Part shown: piece by piece, positions 22,187-34,254 of the stretch | Numbering within the stretch: the first letter of the stretch is position 1 | Layout: each line of letters opens with the position of its first letter | Assembly: GCF_001540865.1 (NCBI RefSeq) | Contig: NW_017893345.1 | Span: 44,955-108,954, forward strand | From: Ananas comosus | Taxonomy: Eukaryota; Streptophyta; Magnoliopsida; Poales; Bromeliaceae | DNA length: 64,000 nt | Direction of reading: 5' to 3' | Translations under genes and position numbers: made by a program | The notes under the pieces: generated by a model | What the model was told of the DNA's origin: nothing | What the model saw: only the letters and a program-made list of their open reading frames with translations | Database searches by the model: none

Positions 22187-22191
22187 ATTTA
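22187..22191. repeat. Probable target-site duplication of LTR D (TAAAT on the minus strand)
   Basis: ATTTA on the plus strand, TAAAT when read with the LTR. It matches 61662-61666 in front of the LTR D start, although the two sites are about 39 kb apart and in opposite orientation. Confidence 0.7.
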
Positions 22192-24176
22192 TGAAACGCC
22201 TCGAGACCCGCCACTTTGGTCATATTCGGCACGCTAACAGACCGCCAAACGGACAGAGTTTCTCCTGTACATCCAAGGCGTCGCAACAGTACAATTCACA
22301 AGGTTCCAAATAGGAACAGAATTCATACATCGATTGCATAAGGAAGGTATCAAAGACATAACTGCCAAGCTATTACAAGCATTCAGCTCATTTTACATCA
22401 TATTTACATTAAGTTTACATTCAACTTCCAAGTACAACCATCTTTAGTACAAATTGTTTCATTCTCTCATTTCTACGCCTCTAAGCTAAACTGACTCGGG
22501 GCACTACTATCTCTGGTCTCATGTGGTAGGGCGCTATCTACCGAGCTACTCCCTTTCCTCGTGTCGCCGCGCTGTTCACGTGTGGACCTGAAAATCATGG
22601 GAGTGAGAACTATAAAAATAGTTCCCAGTGGGTACGACTACCCGAGGAAAGAGCTCGACCCACCAGGTCCAAAGAAGGCAAGATAAGTAGGTTAGTCCAA
22701 CAGATATATGTATAAGCATATAATTTATGCAACTAACAACTAACATGCTTATGCCTCACAATATACGATAATGCGACATAAATGCAATACAAATAGATCT
22801 ACCGTTTCTACTTACTATTTCACAATCCATATCGTTTACAGTCCATTCTAAGGTTCTTTTACCTTACCAAGCTATACCACCTGACTCGGTCTTGAATCAA
22901 TCATCCATAGCTCACCGCTTTACTTGACTTAGCCACCTAACGGCGAAATCATCGCACACGCCGAACAATGGCTCAAATCAATGGGCAGCGTAATCCTTTA
23001 CCTGGCTTAGCCATCTGACAGCGAAATCTTCGTACACGCCCAAGCTCTAATTTCAAGGTCACCAAGATCACTGGATGTGCACATCCGTCCATTTCCAAGT
23101 CAACGTCTCTAGGTTTATGTTCTCATGTCCATGTGGTCATCCTACTACTATACCTCATAACCTAGGTTCAATAACGCTAGGTTCAATATTCAACCTATGT
23201 TCAATAACACTAGATTCAATGTCCAACCTATGTTCAATAACATTAGGTTTCAATGTCCAACCTATATTCAATAACACAAGGTTCAATGTCTAGTCATGCC
23301 ACTCGTTATCCTACTTGTCCATACCTAGGATTCATGACATCTAGTCCCAATTTTACACTTGTCAAGTTCTCTAATCTTTTTTAGAGTTCATCGATCTATA
23401 TTCACTAACTACATCTAGGCATACATATATATCCTATATGTTCCACATGCATATGTTCTTGTCCAATGATAGATAATTTACCCTAAATAGCATACTATCT
23501 ATGTCTACTTATTTAACCAATTAATCTACATTACATACATGCATCGATAAATAAAACCATACTTCACTTTGGAATGGAAGCGACCTAGTCACTTCAATGA
23601 AGCACAACCCACCTTTCAAGCCTCCTAATTGCTTGTAGACACTTGCAATTAGGCCAACCACTTGGATCTCCAAGCTTTCTCCCATTCTCCCAAGCTTTTC
23701 TTGCCCTATACAAGAAATCCCTTCATTACCTTTTTCGAACCACTAAATAATCTTTGCTTTTAAAATCAAGTGCTCTTACATGACTTCCTAACCCTCAATT
23801 AGCGTTCTACAGGGCTAAAATATTTTTAGAACCCTCCACCAAGAAAACCCTCTTTCAACCTAGCGTCTTTCCATAACTAGAGGAGAAACTCAACCCATTT
23901 GCTAATTTCTATAATTTGTAGCTTAGATTAGCCTAGGGTTTGCTAGAAATCCATTTAGAAGGTCTAAACCCAAAACTCTAACTCAAACCCTAAAAACGAA
24001 ACTCGAGTCGTAAGCGTTTCGAGCCACAAGCATTTCGAGCCACCAAACGCCCGAGAGCTCGATCCACCACTCTTCCAAGCTTTCCGAGTCCGATCTCCAG
24101 CAAGATCGCCGAGTCAGAGAAGAGGAAGAAGAGGGTGAGAGAGATGAACTCCTCCCTCTCTCTTTCTCTCTATACA
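22192..24176 (-). mobile_element. R-U5 half of a family C LTR (D), minus strand
   Basis: Read on the minus strand this runs from a CT-rich initiator region (GAGAGAAAGAGAGAGG) through the GGTGGGTTGTGCTTC block shared with C1 and the U5 hairpin (22605-22626) to a GGTCTCGAGGCGTTTCA end at 22192. U3 and TATA box are missing: the sequence stops at 24176, where another LTR starts. The bases just outside its end read TAAAT on the minus strand, identical to the target duplication in front of the LTR start at 61667, whose U3 half is present there. The two halves are most simply one LTR. Confidence 0.78.
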
Positions 24177-26040
24177 TGTCACGCCCCGGCCCAGCGGAAG
24201 CCGTCCGATGAGTGCACAGACCCGTCGTGTACACCAAACAACCACAATACACACAAAGCGTCTACTAACAGGAATAAGCAAGATCAAATCCTAACAAGAT
24301 TATCAGAGCGAGTAATATAAAATCACTAATGTTCTAACACAAAGAGATCCATAATTAAATACAAATGTGTACAACTAGATCCACAAGTCTAACATAATCT
24401 CTAAACATTTAGCATTTTCAAGTTAAAGCTTTATATAACTTGCTTGTTACTATACAGGTTGCATAAGACTTACATAATAATTTCAGCTCCAATAATCCAA
24501 GAACCTTAAACGAATTAGTTTAAAGGATTTTTTATCAGCCCTAACCCAAAATCTGCATAATTACTTTAGCCCTACATAGCCTCTACACAACCTGTCACTA
24601 TACAATTGTTACAACAACATATAAAGAGTTTCAAATCTCAACAACCCAAAAACCTTCCACTAGAGAATTGAAGAGATTTAGATCAATCCGTAATCAAAAT
24701 TCTGCATATTAGCTGGTTTCAACTCCCAGCTGTCAAGGCCAATACACCATACATATAGCTTTTCTAGGGTTCTATGGCAAAACAAGCTATAGCAACCCAA
24801 GAACTAAAGCTAAACCATCTTTTAGGTTAATTAAATCAAACCTTATCAAAGAAATATACCAACTCTACTTCAGGTTTACCTCCAACAGGTTACTTCCCAA
24901 CAAATTCTTACTTCTTAAGCCCTCTCACATCAAGAACATATCAAGTAATTCCAAGCCTTAATATTCCTAAGGTCTCAAAACCAAGAGATGGCACGGGATT
25001 TACCTCAAACCCTATCCAAGAGCACAACAAACCTCATCTCTGAATTCCTGGTTTCCCTTGCTCTTAAATTTTCTCACAGCCAAAAGTCTCAACTCCTCCA
25101 AATCCCTCACCACAGGATTTGTAGAGAGAAAAGAAGAATAAAACAAAAGGAGAGAAGAGTCGAGCTAATTGCCTGCAGGAAAATACCCTGCGTACACCAT
25201 GCTTCCCTGCTCGCGATCTTCCTCGCAGCAGCAATCTCCAAATCCCTCATGAATTTCCTTCAAAAACCATCTCGTATGGTTTCTAGAGAGAAGGAAAAGA
25301 AGGAGATAAGAAGGAGAGAGAGAGGTGGTTCACTGCATGAGAACCACGTACATATACCTAGGGTTAAGATAAGCTCAGCCCCAATTGCAACTTGGCCCCT
25401 CACAAAAGCTGAATCAGCTTTTACACGTCAGTCCTCGGGTACTGGTACCCGTACCACCCTGTTTTGGTACCGGTACCAAGTGCAGATCCAGCACTTGGAC
25501 AGCAGCCTGGCAGCAGCCCTTTCTTGAAGTCGTTTCATGCATCCAGTCAATTCCGAATCCCTTTAATTACTTCCAATACATGCCAACAACCATCCACAAG
25601 CTCTCAATTCAATCCGAGAACAAATATATTTCATTTTCTTGCATTATCTTGATCAATTTGATCAAGATAGCCAATGCAAATCCTGCACCTGGCAACAACT
25701 TCACTCCGAGTTTCTTTTTGCGCGACTAATTCACGTCGAACACCTCAAAACCCTTCTAAAACGTACCATTAACTATCCCCAAGCATCAAAAATGATTCGG
25801 AGATGCTACAATTTATCCTCATGCCCCACTTTGATTCATTTAATCAAAGTTAGCGTTACAATCCGAAAAGTCTCTTTAGATTTCGTTTCGCGCCCAATTT
25901 GCGCCGAAACACTCAATTTTCTCCAGAATTCATCCCCACATCTCCAAAATTACTCGGAAATGACACATGACCAACTCAAGCTGCAGTTTGATCCTCTATA
26001 TCAAAGTTAACATTGCAACCCAACTTTTTGGTATATTACA
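24177..26040 (-). mobile_element. LTR (H), minus strand, about 1.86 kb
   Basis: On the plus strand it begins TGTCACGCCCCGG, the complement of the usual GGGGCGTGACA end, and ends GGTATATTACA, the complement of a TGTAATATACC start. Its U3 has GTACTGGTAC and GTACCGGTAC boxes at about 25440-25485 and a TATA-like element at about 25352. No primer site or internal region is seen, so it is probably a solo LTR. The flanking pentamers differ (ATACA on the left, TATCA on the right), so a target duplication is not supported. This fits a rearrangement breakpoint at its left edge. Confidence 0.72.
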
Positions 26041-26648
26041 TATCAAGTGACAATATACTATTTGGTGTTTTTTTTCGTTCCATGGATGTATATAATTATT
26101 CATGAAGAAACATATGTTGACGATGCAAAACCATCCAAATACCTTTAATTATACAAAAATGCGTAGTTGCAATTATTAAAAGAATTACGACAAATCGCGA
26201 ACGAGTTCGTACATCAAGATATAGAGTAATGATCTTTATAAATATTTTTCATAATTTCTCCATTAGTTTAAGTGCGCGAAATTAATAATTTTGTCTTGTA
26301 AGTGTTACATACACTTTGGAGTCCCATGTGTGCCAGTTAGTGCATTATTGCCATCTACTATGATGGGTCCGTCTCTATTGGTTGGTCAAAATGAGCGGAA
26401 AGTGATTGTATTATTTAGTCACATGAAAATTTGACCAATACGAATAGATAATCTTAAATATCATTGCAAGTTTACTATATCTCATAATCAATGTGAAGAT
26501 CTATCATCTAGTGTTCATAAATGTACCGATTGGAAAGTGAAAACTACAATTGATAATATCTCTTTAATATATAATACATTTTTACATTTATATTTATTTT
26601 TATATATAAAAAAAGTTTAGTGTAATCTTGATGGTGCTTTTATTTCAG
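26041..26648. other. AT-rich background, no gene recognised
   Basis: No open frame with recognisable content. A good 3' splice site (polypyrimidine, then TTTCAG) ends at 26648 and suggests this is intron upstream of the next feature. Confidence 0.4.
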
Positions 26649-27170
26649 GTCGATATCATGCAGAAATCACATTATACGTTAAACATGTTCTGCCAGATAT
26701 TCCATATGGCGGAATATTTGAAACTCTATCACAAGTTGTTGATCGAATGGAAACAGTTTTGAATACCCTACATACACTTCCACACACTGTACCTCCACGG
26801 CCAGTAGAACATGGTGGGCCATCGATGTTGGGCCATGTATCACTATATGATCCATCGAAGGCATATTCACCAATAGAGGAGCCACCTTATCATCCAGACA
26901 CAGTACCAACACTAATACAAGAGGATCCACCTCGACCAGTTGATATTATTTATCGTAGGCGCCGACAACAGTTGCAATCTCTCCATACATATCAACGCTC
27001 TTCTTAAGCAGCTCCACGGCCAGACATACTATCGACACATGCTATAGTTGAGCATGAGATCATATGGATGATGAAGACACAAGACACTCAGCCAATTATT
27101 AAGGATGCTGATATCGAACATCTCGACCCGCTGGAAGTCATTTGGAAGTCACAAAGCCCTTTGATGAGTA
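26649..27170 (+). pseudogene. Exon-like remnant of an unrecognised plant gene
   Basis: After a 3' splice site, a frame reads YHAEITLYVKHVLPDIP, then PRPVEHGGPSMLGHVS and IIYRRRRQQLQSLHTYQ to a TAA at 27005-27007. The same frame then continues protein-like (AAPRPDILSTHAIVEHE) to about 27165, so the stop may be a later mutation. The region is rich in Pro, His and Arg. It resembles the tails of transposon-related plant proteins such as plant mobile domain or 'phosphatase 7 long form' products, but I do not recognise it with certainty. Confidence 0.4.
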
Positions 27171-27399
27171 TGGTGTGAATCATCGAAAATTGCACTTTTT
27201 TACAATTTTCTCTATGAATGTAAAGGATATTATTCTTCTAATTTTCGTTATTCATGCCAGAGTACTATTAATTATGCTAAAGAAGACAATAAGTAACATA
27301 AAATATCAAGAGCGCAAACCGAAAGATAATATGAAACATGACTAGAAAAATCTAGTAACATAAGCTTCAGATCCGTAAAATCCAACTAGAAACTTCTAT

Positions 27400-30050
27400 A
27401 GAGCACGGCACTCATAAAACTCACACGATTGAAAGTGATGCTCTCAAACAAACGAATGATTGTTAAAAGATCAAGCAAATGAAAACCACTACGACTAATT
27501 CCAAGAAGGAACAAACCAAATCAATCAATTCCCTACGGTCCATCCCCAAAAACCCAATAAACACCCACAACAACTAATTCCCAGGAAAGAACAAACCAAA
27601 TCTCGTGAACTCTATTTGAGTAAGATACTTATGTTTGGTTTGGCGTACTCGTGATTAGAAACAGAAAAATACTGCCACGATGAGAGCAGTTCCACCCTAC
27701 CCAAATGGAATAACTGCCCCTCCAAGTAAAGGGGCCTCTAAGGACACATGGACGGTCCAATTCCAGTTGGAGGCGCATTAAAATCTTCAGTATGAGGTTG
27801 GATAGTAGGGACGTTACCACCATCCCCATTACTGTCCAACCAACCAAGCACTACGTAAGAGAATCGACAACACACAACTATGTCAACAAGAGAGAGGATC
27901 CTCTCCAACAGCAAAAGAAAGAATCCCCTTCAATGATACTCTACTATCTACTCTAATGGTTAATTCCACAAATAGCATTTAATTCGGAAACCAACGAGAC
28001 GAATCAGCTTTTACAAAGTTACAAATTATTTTGTATGGCATTAAAGACCATGTTGAGGGCTTGGCAACCAAAGAGCGGGTTCAAAATCCAAAGGAGGCTC
28101 AGAGTGACAGATAAGCTCGACACAGTAAGTGACAAAAATCTTCTCCAAGAGATCAGCAATACAGTCCACAATCAAATTTTTGCGGCAAGTCTATCTGCAA
28201 CAACAACACCAAAACCAAGTGAGCGCTATTCACAAACTAACCCGGAGAGGAAGCATAACTAAATTGCAAAACAGTCGAAGCAAATAACAAACAAATATAA
28301 GGAGTTGCAATATAAAAATTAATTAGTTGTCCTTGTGAATCATCGAAAATTGCAACTTCTTTGCTTTTCTTTAATGAATGCCAAAAAAAAGTTTGTCATA
28401 ATTTTCGTCTTCCGGGCCATAATACTAATATGCTAAACGAGACAATATGTAACACAGTAGCCAACACTACAAATCAAAAGAGAAAAGGGAACATGTCTTG
28501 AAAATCTAGTAAGATAAAGCTTCAGATCCCTATTTTCCAAATTAGAAACTCATGTACAGCAGGGCACGCGTAAAACTCGCATGTTTGAGACTTACGCTCT
28601 CAAACAAACGAACCGCCATTTAAAAGATCAAGCAAATAAGAACCACCATACCTAATTCCAAGAGAGAACAAACCAAATCAATCGAATCCCTATGGTATAT
28701 CCTAAGAAAAGCAATCAATATCCAGAATAACTAATTCCAAGAAAGAACAAACCAAATCAATCGATTCCCTACATTACATCCCAATAAAAGCAAACAATAT
28801 CCACTATTACTCCAAGAAAGAACAAACCAATTGATCCTATGGTATGTCCTGATGAAGAACCAGATTTAAAGAGAGTTCAGCCGAGTCATCTTTTGTTTAT
28901 TTGAGTCAATTTTTTCATTAGGGTTGATTGAGTCGTTTATGTTTTAATTTTTTCTAATTTTCAGAGTTATTTTGCTTGTTAATTTGTTTTAATCGTTTTT
29001 AAAAGATTGTTTTAGGATTTATCAGGTAGAATAAATCTCTAAAAACTAGGGATATAGTTTAGGCTTTTTAGATATATTCGAATTGAAAAAAGATCCCTAA
29101 CATCATGGAATTTGAATTAGATTAGGATTATGCTTTGAAGGTTATAAATATAGCCTATGCCTTATGATTTTAGAGACAAGTTATGATGGAATAAAATTTG
29201 AGTTTTGTGTTTTGACCGCGTTAGAGTATCTTCTTCCCCTTCTCTCTTTCCCGGGCGCATAGAGTATCTATCTTCTCTCTCTTCATCTCCTCCTTTATTT
29301 CTTTCGTTTTCTTCTTCTAAATTTTTTGTTCCAATTCTCTAAAAACAATTCTAAAATTTCTGACTTTTTCCTATTTATCGTCTATTTTCTTCAATTTTAT
29401 CTTTTTTTTTAATTATTTTTTAAAAAAATCTGAAAACTAATTTAAAATTTGAGAAAATTCTAAATTTGGTTTTGAATTGATTTTAGGCTCATCACTAGCA
29501 AGATAGGTTAGGATTTTCCTAATTTATCCTACATATTCTAAGAAAAACAATCAATATCCACAATAACTAATTCCAAGAAAGAAAAAAGCAAATGTCATGA
29601 ATTCTATTTTTAAGAAGTTACTTATGATTGGTTGGGTGTACTCGCGATTAGCAATAGAAAATGCTTCCATGGGAATAGTGATTCCAGCCTGCCCCTTGGA
29701 ATTACTACCCCTCTAAATAAAGCAGCCTCTAAGAGTGGGAACATTCACCACCATCCCCAGTACTATCCAACCAACCAAGCACTATCTAAGAAGATCAACA
29801 ACACACAACGATCCTCTCCAATGATACTCTGCCAACTACACGAATGGTTTAATACCACAAATAGCACCAATTTGAAAACCAACGAGCCGAATCAGCTTTA
29901 CAAAGTTATTTTGTATGGCATTAGGACCATGTTAAGGGCTTGGCAACTAGAGCCAGGGGGTAAAGTCCGAAGAAGTTTCGAAGTGGCAAATAAGCTCAAC
30001 ATTGGAAGCAGTGGCACCCGTAAAGCTTCGGACACATCAAAATGCTAAGA
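27400..30050. repeat. Diverged direct repeats in intergenic DNA
   Basis: Two copies of about 500 bp (about 27600-28120 and 29570-30020) share ordered blocks: a GTACTCG-GATTAG segment, CCAACCAACCAAGCACTA, ACAACACACAA, GATACTCT, CCAACGAG-CGAATCAGCTTT, and TTTTGTATGGCATTA followed by GGGCTTGGCAAC. A shorter related motif (TTCCAAGA-AGAACAAACCAAATC) recurs at about 27505, 28660, 28735 and 28815. Between the copies is an AT-rich region with a long pyrimidine block (29220-29320). No gene is recognised. Confidence 0.6.
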
Positions 30051-30129
30051 AGGGAGGCTTAGATATCAGCTAAGAAGGGAGATGTCAATAGCATAAAAAA
30101 TGCTACACGTTTAGGGTTATGGAGACCTA

Positions 30130-30852
30130 GGGCATGTCTGGTTCAAAACAGAATCAAAATGTAAATAGTAATCGAAATGAACGAGAAAAACGGAATAATG
30201 GAATCTCAAAAACGGAATGATGGAATCTCCTAATTTCTTCGGTTTATAATAGGATTCAGAATCGGAATCAACCCATCACTATTGTTTGTTTGAGAAAATT
30301 TCAATTGCCCATAAAAATATTTAATATGGAACTCATAATTCAAATTATAAAAATTGAATTCAACACTCAAAACAAAATAAAATTGAAACTTGAAATTTAA
30401 AATTAAATTTTTAATTCATGAATCAAAAACTCTAATATAAATTTTGATTTAAATTTCAGTTCAAACTTCAAAAAGATATTGAATTCACAACTCAAATTCA
30501 TGTTCAAACTCATGTTCAAATTGAATTTCAAATTAAATTTAAATTCACAATTCAACTTTAAGTTCAAGTTCAAAATTTAAAAGCACCTAAATTCAAATAT
30601 TGAACTGAAATCATATTTAAGAAATTATAACTAAAACTTAATTCCTTATTTCAAATTATAATTTGAAATTATGATTTAATCTAATAAATTTATTTTTAGA
30701 TTTATTTTGAATTCAATTAATCGTAGGAAAATTTTTTTCTCAATCCCGCCAAAATGAAAAGTTGGGTCCCACTTGCACAATGGGAATCACTTCGGAGGGA
30801 TTAATTCTCCTGGAATGAGAATCAGAATGCCAATCCCTCAAACCACACGCCC
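30130..30852. mobile_element. Possible non-autonomous DNA transposon
   Basis: The ends form an imperfect terminal inverted repeat: GGGCATGTCTGGTT at the left and AACCACACGCCC at the right. The interior is AT-rich with many 'caaattcaa' variants and no coding frame. GGGC-TGT-TGGTT ends are common in plant non-autonomous elements. No clear target duplication was found, so the superfamily is not assigned. Confidence 0.45.
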
Positions 30853-31773
30853 ATAATGTCAATCAAGACAACAAAGAAACAATGGCAGCTAACAAGGAAG
30901 ATTTCAATATTGGTTGGGATGGTGATCTTGCCCACAACACAGATCATAGACATCACATCAAGGATGTTAGGCTTCTCCAAGATTAGGTGGAGCTTGAATG
31001 ACCACACTTCTGCGCAGAGGAGAAGACAACGACAGAAAGCTGATGCACATCACCATCCCAATTGCACTAAATCAAATTAACACGTATACCAACAATAAAT
31101 ACCATAAAATTACTTCCAATAATATTTCCTTTCGAGTGCATTCAACATCATTTACATCAATGTTTCATGTTCTTTATAAAAGATTTGTCTTTCATTGCCG
31201 GACAGAGCTCAAAAATATGGAGTTCGCAAACAATCCGAATAGCAAAACTAAAGGTTTGATTGTCAAGGCACGTTCAACTATGTAGAACTTTTGGGGAAAA
31301 CATAAAAGGGGGAACACAAATGATCCTAATATGCATTTCGTATTTCATATGATTTAATTATCATTTCCTAGAGAATGTTCGACTAGAATTTGCCAAATCT
31401 TACCATTAAACAAATAAACACATTTCATTTTTGTCAAGGACCACAAATAAACATGACTTGAATCGGAACTATAACCAACTTTTCCAAAATGCCATAAAAT
31501 CCAACCGATCGACCTTACTTCAATTATAAACATGAAAAAATTACATGAGTTTAATAAGCTTGATTGAACTTGTTCTAAGTATAAGAATGTTGTCTACACT
31601 TGTTCCAACTAACTTTATCCATAAATCATTTTAAATGGGCACAGTCAACAACCAATCATTTCATATATACAAAGACGAGCATGGTTGCATGAGCAATTAT
31701 GTTCTCATATCTTATATTCGAAATGAGTTGTGTACCTCATGCAATTTTATTGATGTAAAACATAAGTACCTAC
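30853..31773. other. Background DNA, no gene assigned
   Basis: A minus-strand stretch near 30840-31010 is open (VWSFKLHLILEKPN) after a possible 3' splice site, but no partner exon supports it. The rest shows nothing recognisable. If the minus-strand gene continues past 31774, its last exons would be here. Confidence 0.3.
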
Positions 31774-33727
31774 CAGTTTTAGTGCGTCCCCAAATTGCTC
31801 GTATATAGGATTCGTATAATATTTGGTCCTCCAAAGTTCCTACACAAAACTACTACAATAAAACATGTCGTGCTTGAATAGCAAATGAGAAAACTCCGTA
31901 AAATGGACCAAAAAGTTTGCACCTTTCTTAGAAAAAAGCACTTCGAGTCACAACGTTCCTCCACTTTTGCCAAGCAATCCTGACAAAAAACATTAGTTAG
32001 CACCTTGAGATATAGTAACAGATAAACAAAACAAATAACCATATTCACAGAGATTACCTCCACAGTTTCTGACTCGTGATGCTCGTCATTTAAGGAAAAA
32101 AAGAACGAATAGTCCTGCAAATGAAGTAACGGAGGGAGATGATAATAATACACACCAGGAGGAAAATAGAAAAGAGACTCCAAAAAAGAAGTACCAAAAG
32201 TCCATTGATCACATAATGGTCCGGAAGATGTGGGAAAGCTGAATGCCTTGCATTATCTAATAATTCGTAAAATTCAGGGCTCTGCTAGAAACAAAAAAGA
32301 TAGATGTTATGGCCAATTGTTGAAAAGTCATCACAATCCAAATCAGGGATACAAACGACTTCAGGTTGGTGGAGCCCCTGCTCGATCTGCCCCTAATAGA
32401 GCAATAAACAGGAGGAAATAAATGAATTCAGGGCAGGAAGTGAGGTGAGTTTTATGATCTGAGGCGGATTAGGGGTAGAAAACGGGAAAAATCTTGACCC
32501 GCTCCAAATCCACCCTAAATCCATCCGAAAAGCCGTTTATATTTTAAAAAACTATCTCTAAAAATTAATATATTTATAAAGAAATCAACTATAAATAAGC
32601 TAGTGATTTCATCTCTCAAGTTGGCCATGTAATTTTTAATACTCTTTTTCTTTACTATGCATATATTTGAAACTTGAATTTTATTGTGAATTGTGATTGA
32701 TATTTTTGATTTTCATAGTTGATATTGTTAATTATATATAGCTTGATAATATTATCCATTACTACTAAAAAAACTGCTGACTATATTTATAAAACATTAA
32801 TATAATTATAACTTGTAAAAAAAAGGTATTAGCTAGCGGGGCAGATTCGGGGCGCCGGCGGGAGATAGATTGTGAGCCAGGACGAATTATGGGATAACAT
32901 TTTTGACCGGTCACGGATTCGGGGCGGGGGGCCGGGGGCAGGATGGGATGTCAGTAGTCAAGGCGGGAAGCGGCGCAGGGCTCCCGCCCTAGGCCCGCCT
33001 CGTTTGCATCCCTAATCAAAATGCTTGCCAATTCGATATCAAAATGATGTGCTCATATACCAACGAAAGATTATGTAAGAATATAAAACTAATACCCAAT
33101 TTTTTCGAAGAGGTTTATCAGTGGGAAGATTAGAAAACTCAAAAAGGCCCTCTTTTGCAAGTTCACGCACTAACTTATCAAAATCATCTCTCCCCTGCAG
33201 AAGGTAACAAGAAAACACATCAGAACTTGCAATTGAAGAATCCGTCTGAAAAGGATACAACAGTAGACAAGTATGATACTGCATTCATACATCGAGTCTT
33301 CGTCTCACTAGGCTTTCCAAGCATGTAAAATATGATTCAACTTCCTCTACTTTCTTTAGCATGTAAATTTTGGCCTGCATTTTGTCAAACATCAAATAAC
33401 AAAATCTTCGAAACAATGGAAATAAACATCAAAGCGTCTTCAGTAAAGTACTTGCATTCAAGGATTCCTTAACAAGTTCCTTTTCTAGCAATGAAAACTG
33501 TCTCGTCACCACCGTCTCATCTTCAAGAAGTTCATTAATAGAACTATCATGCTGCAATATCATAATTCACTTTTTAATGACTATAGACAGGTGCCTCTAA
33601 AATATTTGGTGAAATAAAGACTACGAGAGTACTCAAGCTGGTCATTTACCTGTATTGACTCACATGAATCTAAATGCGAGTCAAATTCACCATGCAAAGC
33701 CACCTGCTTTGCTACATGCTGGTAACC
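31774..33727 (-). CDS. 3' exon cluster of a large minus-strand gene, product not recognised
   Basis: Eight probable exons in transcript order: 33727-33650, 33551-33456, 33374-33291, 33245-33096, 32281-32156, 32114-32058, 31979-31923, 31839-31774. Every exon is a multiple of three (78, 96, 84, 150, 126, 57, 57, 66 nt), flanked by AG and GT, and open in a single phase. One intron uses a GC donor (after 33456, GCAAGT). Readable pieces include GYQHVAKQVALHGEFD, KIYMLKKVEEVESYFT, GRDDFDKLVRELAKEG and YYTNPIYEQFGDALKL; the first two look helical or coiled-coil. Exon 32281-32156 is the least certain, since another frame also looks protein-like. No stop codon is identified, so the end may lie further left. 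Confidence 0.62.
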
Positions 33728-34254
33728 CTAGCGCAATAAAATCATACAGCAATGAGATATTGTCAGCACAATTATTTGCTGCATAAGATAGTACAGGCAA
33801 GCAACTAAACACCAAGGAGTTTGTAATATTTGTTATGCGTTATGAGGGAATATGGGTGAGAATCTAGTTTTCTATCCTATCAAGATGAAAGCCTCAACAA
33901 AAGCATAACTACACATGCTTGCAACAGTTAAGACAATATTTTATGGAAATGAAAAGAAAATAAAGTACGCTAAGATTGAATGCATTGGTCTAAAGTGAAG
34001 ATGTGCTGTTATGCATGACAAAGTACTTGCCTCCTAGCAATAGTCATGCCCATATGCATGTAAATAAACCACTTCACATTTTAAATCATTAACATTGGAG
34101 AAGGCGATTTCCAAAGCATGATAATAGGCACACAAAGGCACACATGCAGCATCCATGCACATGCACCTGCAAGCACCCCAGCACACATACAGCCCACACA
34201 TCCACAACCACGTGCGCACGCGCGCGCGCACATAGAGAGAGACCGTACTTTTGT

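Noticed and set aside
22187..22191. Chance explanation for the shared TAAAT pentamer
   Set aside because: A pentamer alone could match by chance (about 1 in 1000), but the complementary LTR halves and the continuous transposase residues on the two sides make coincidence unlikely.
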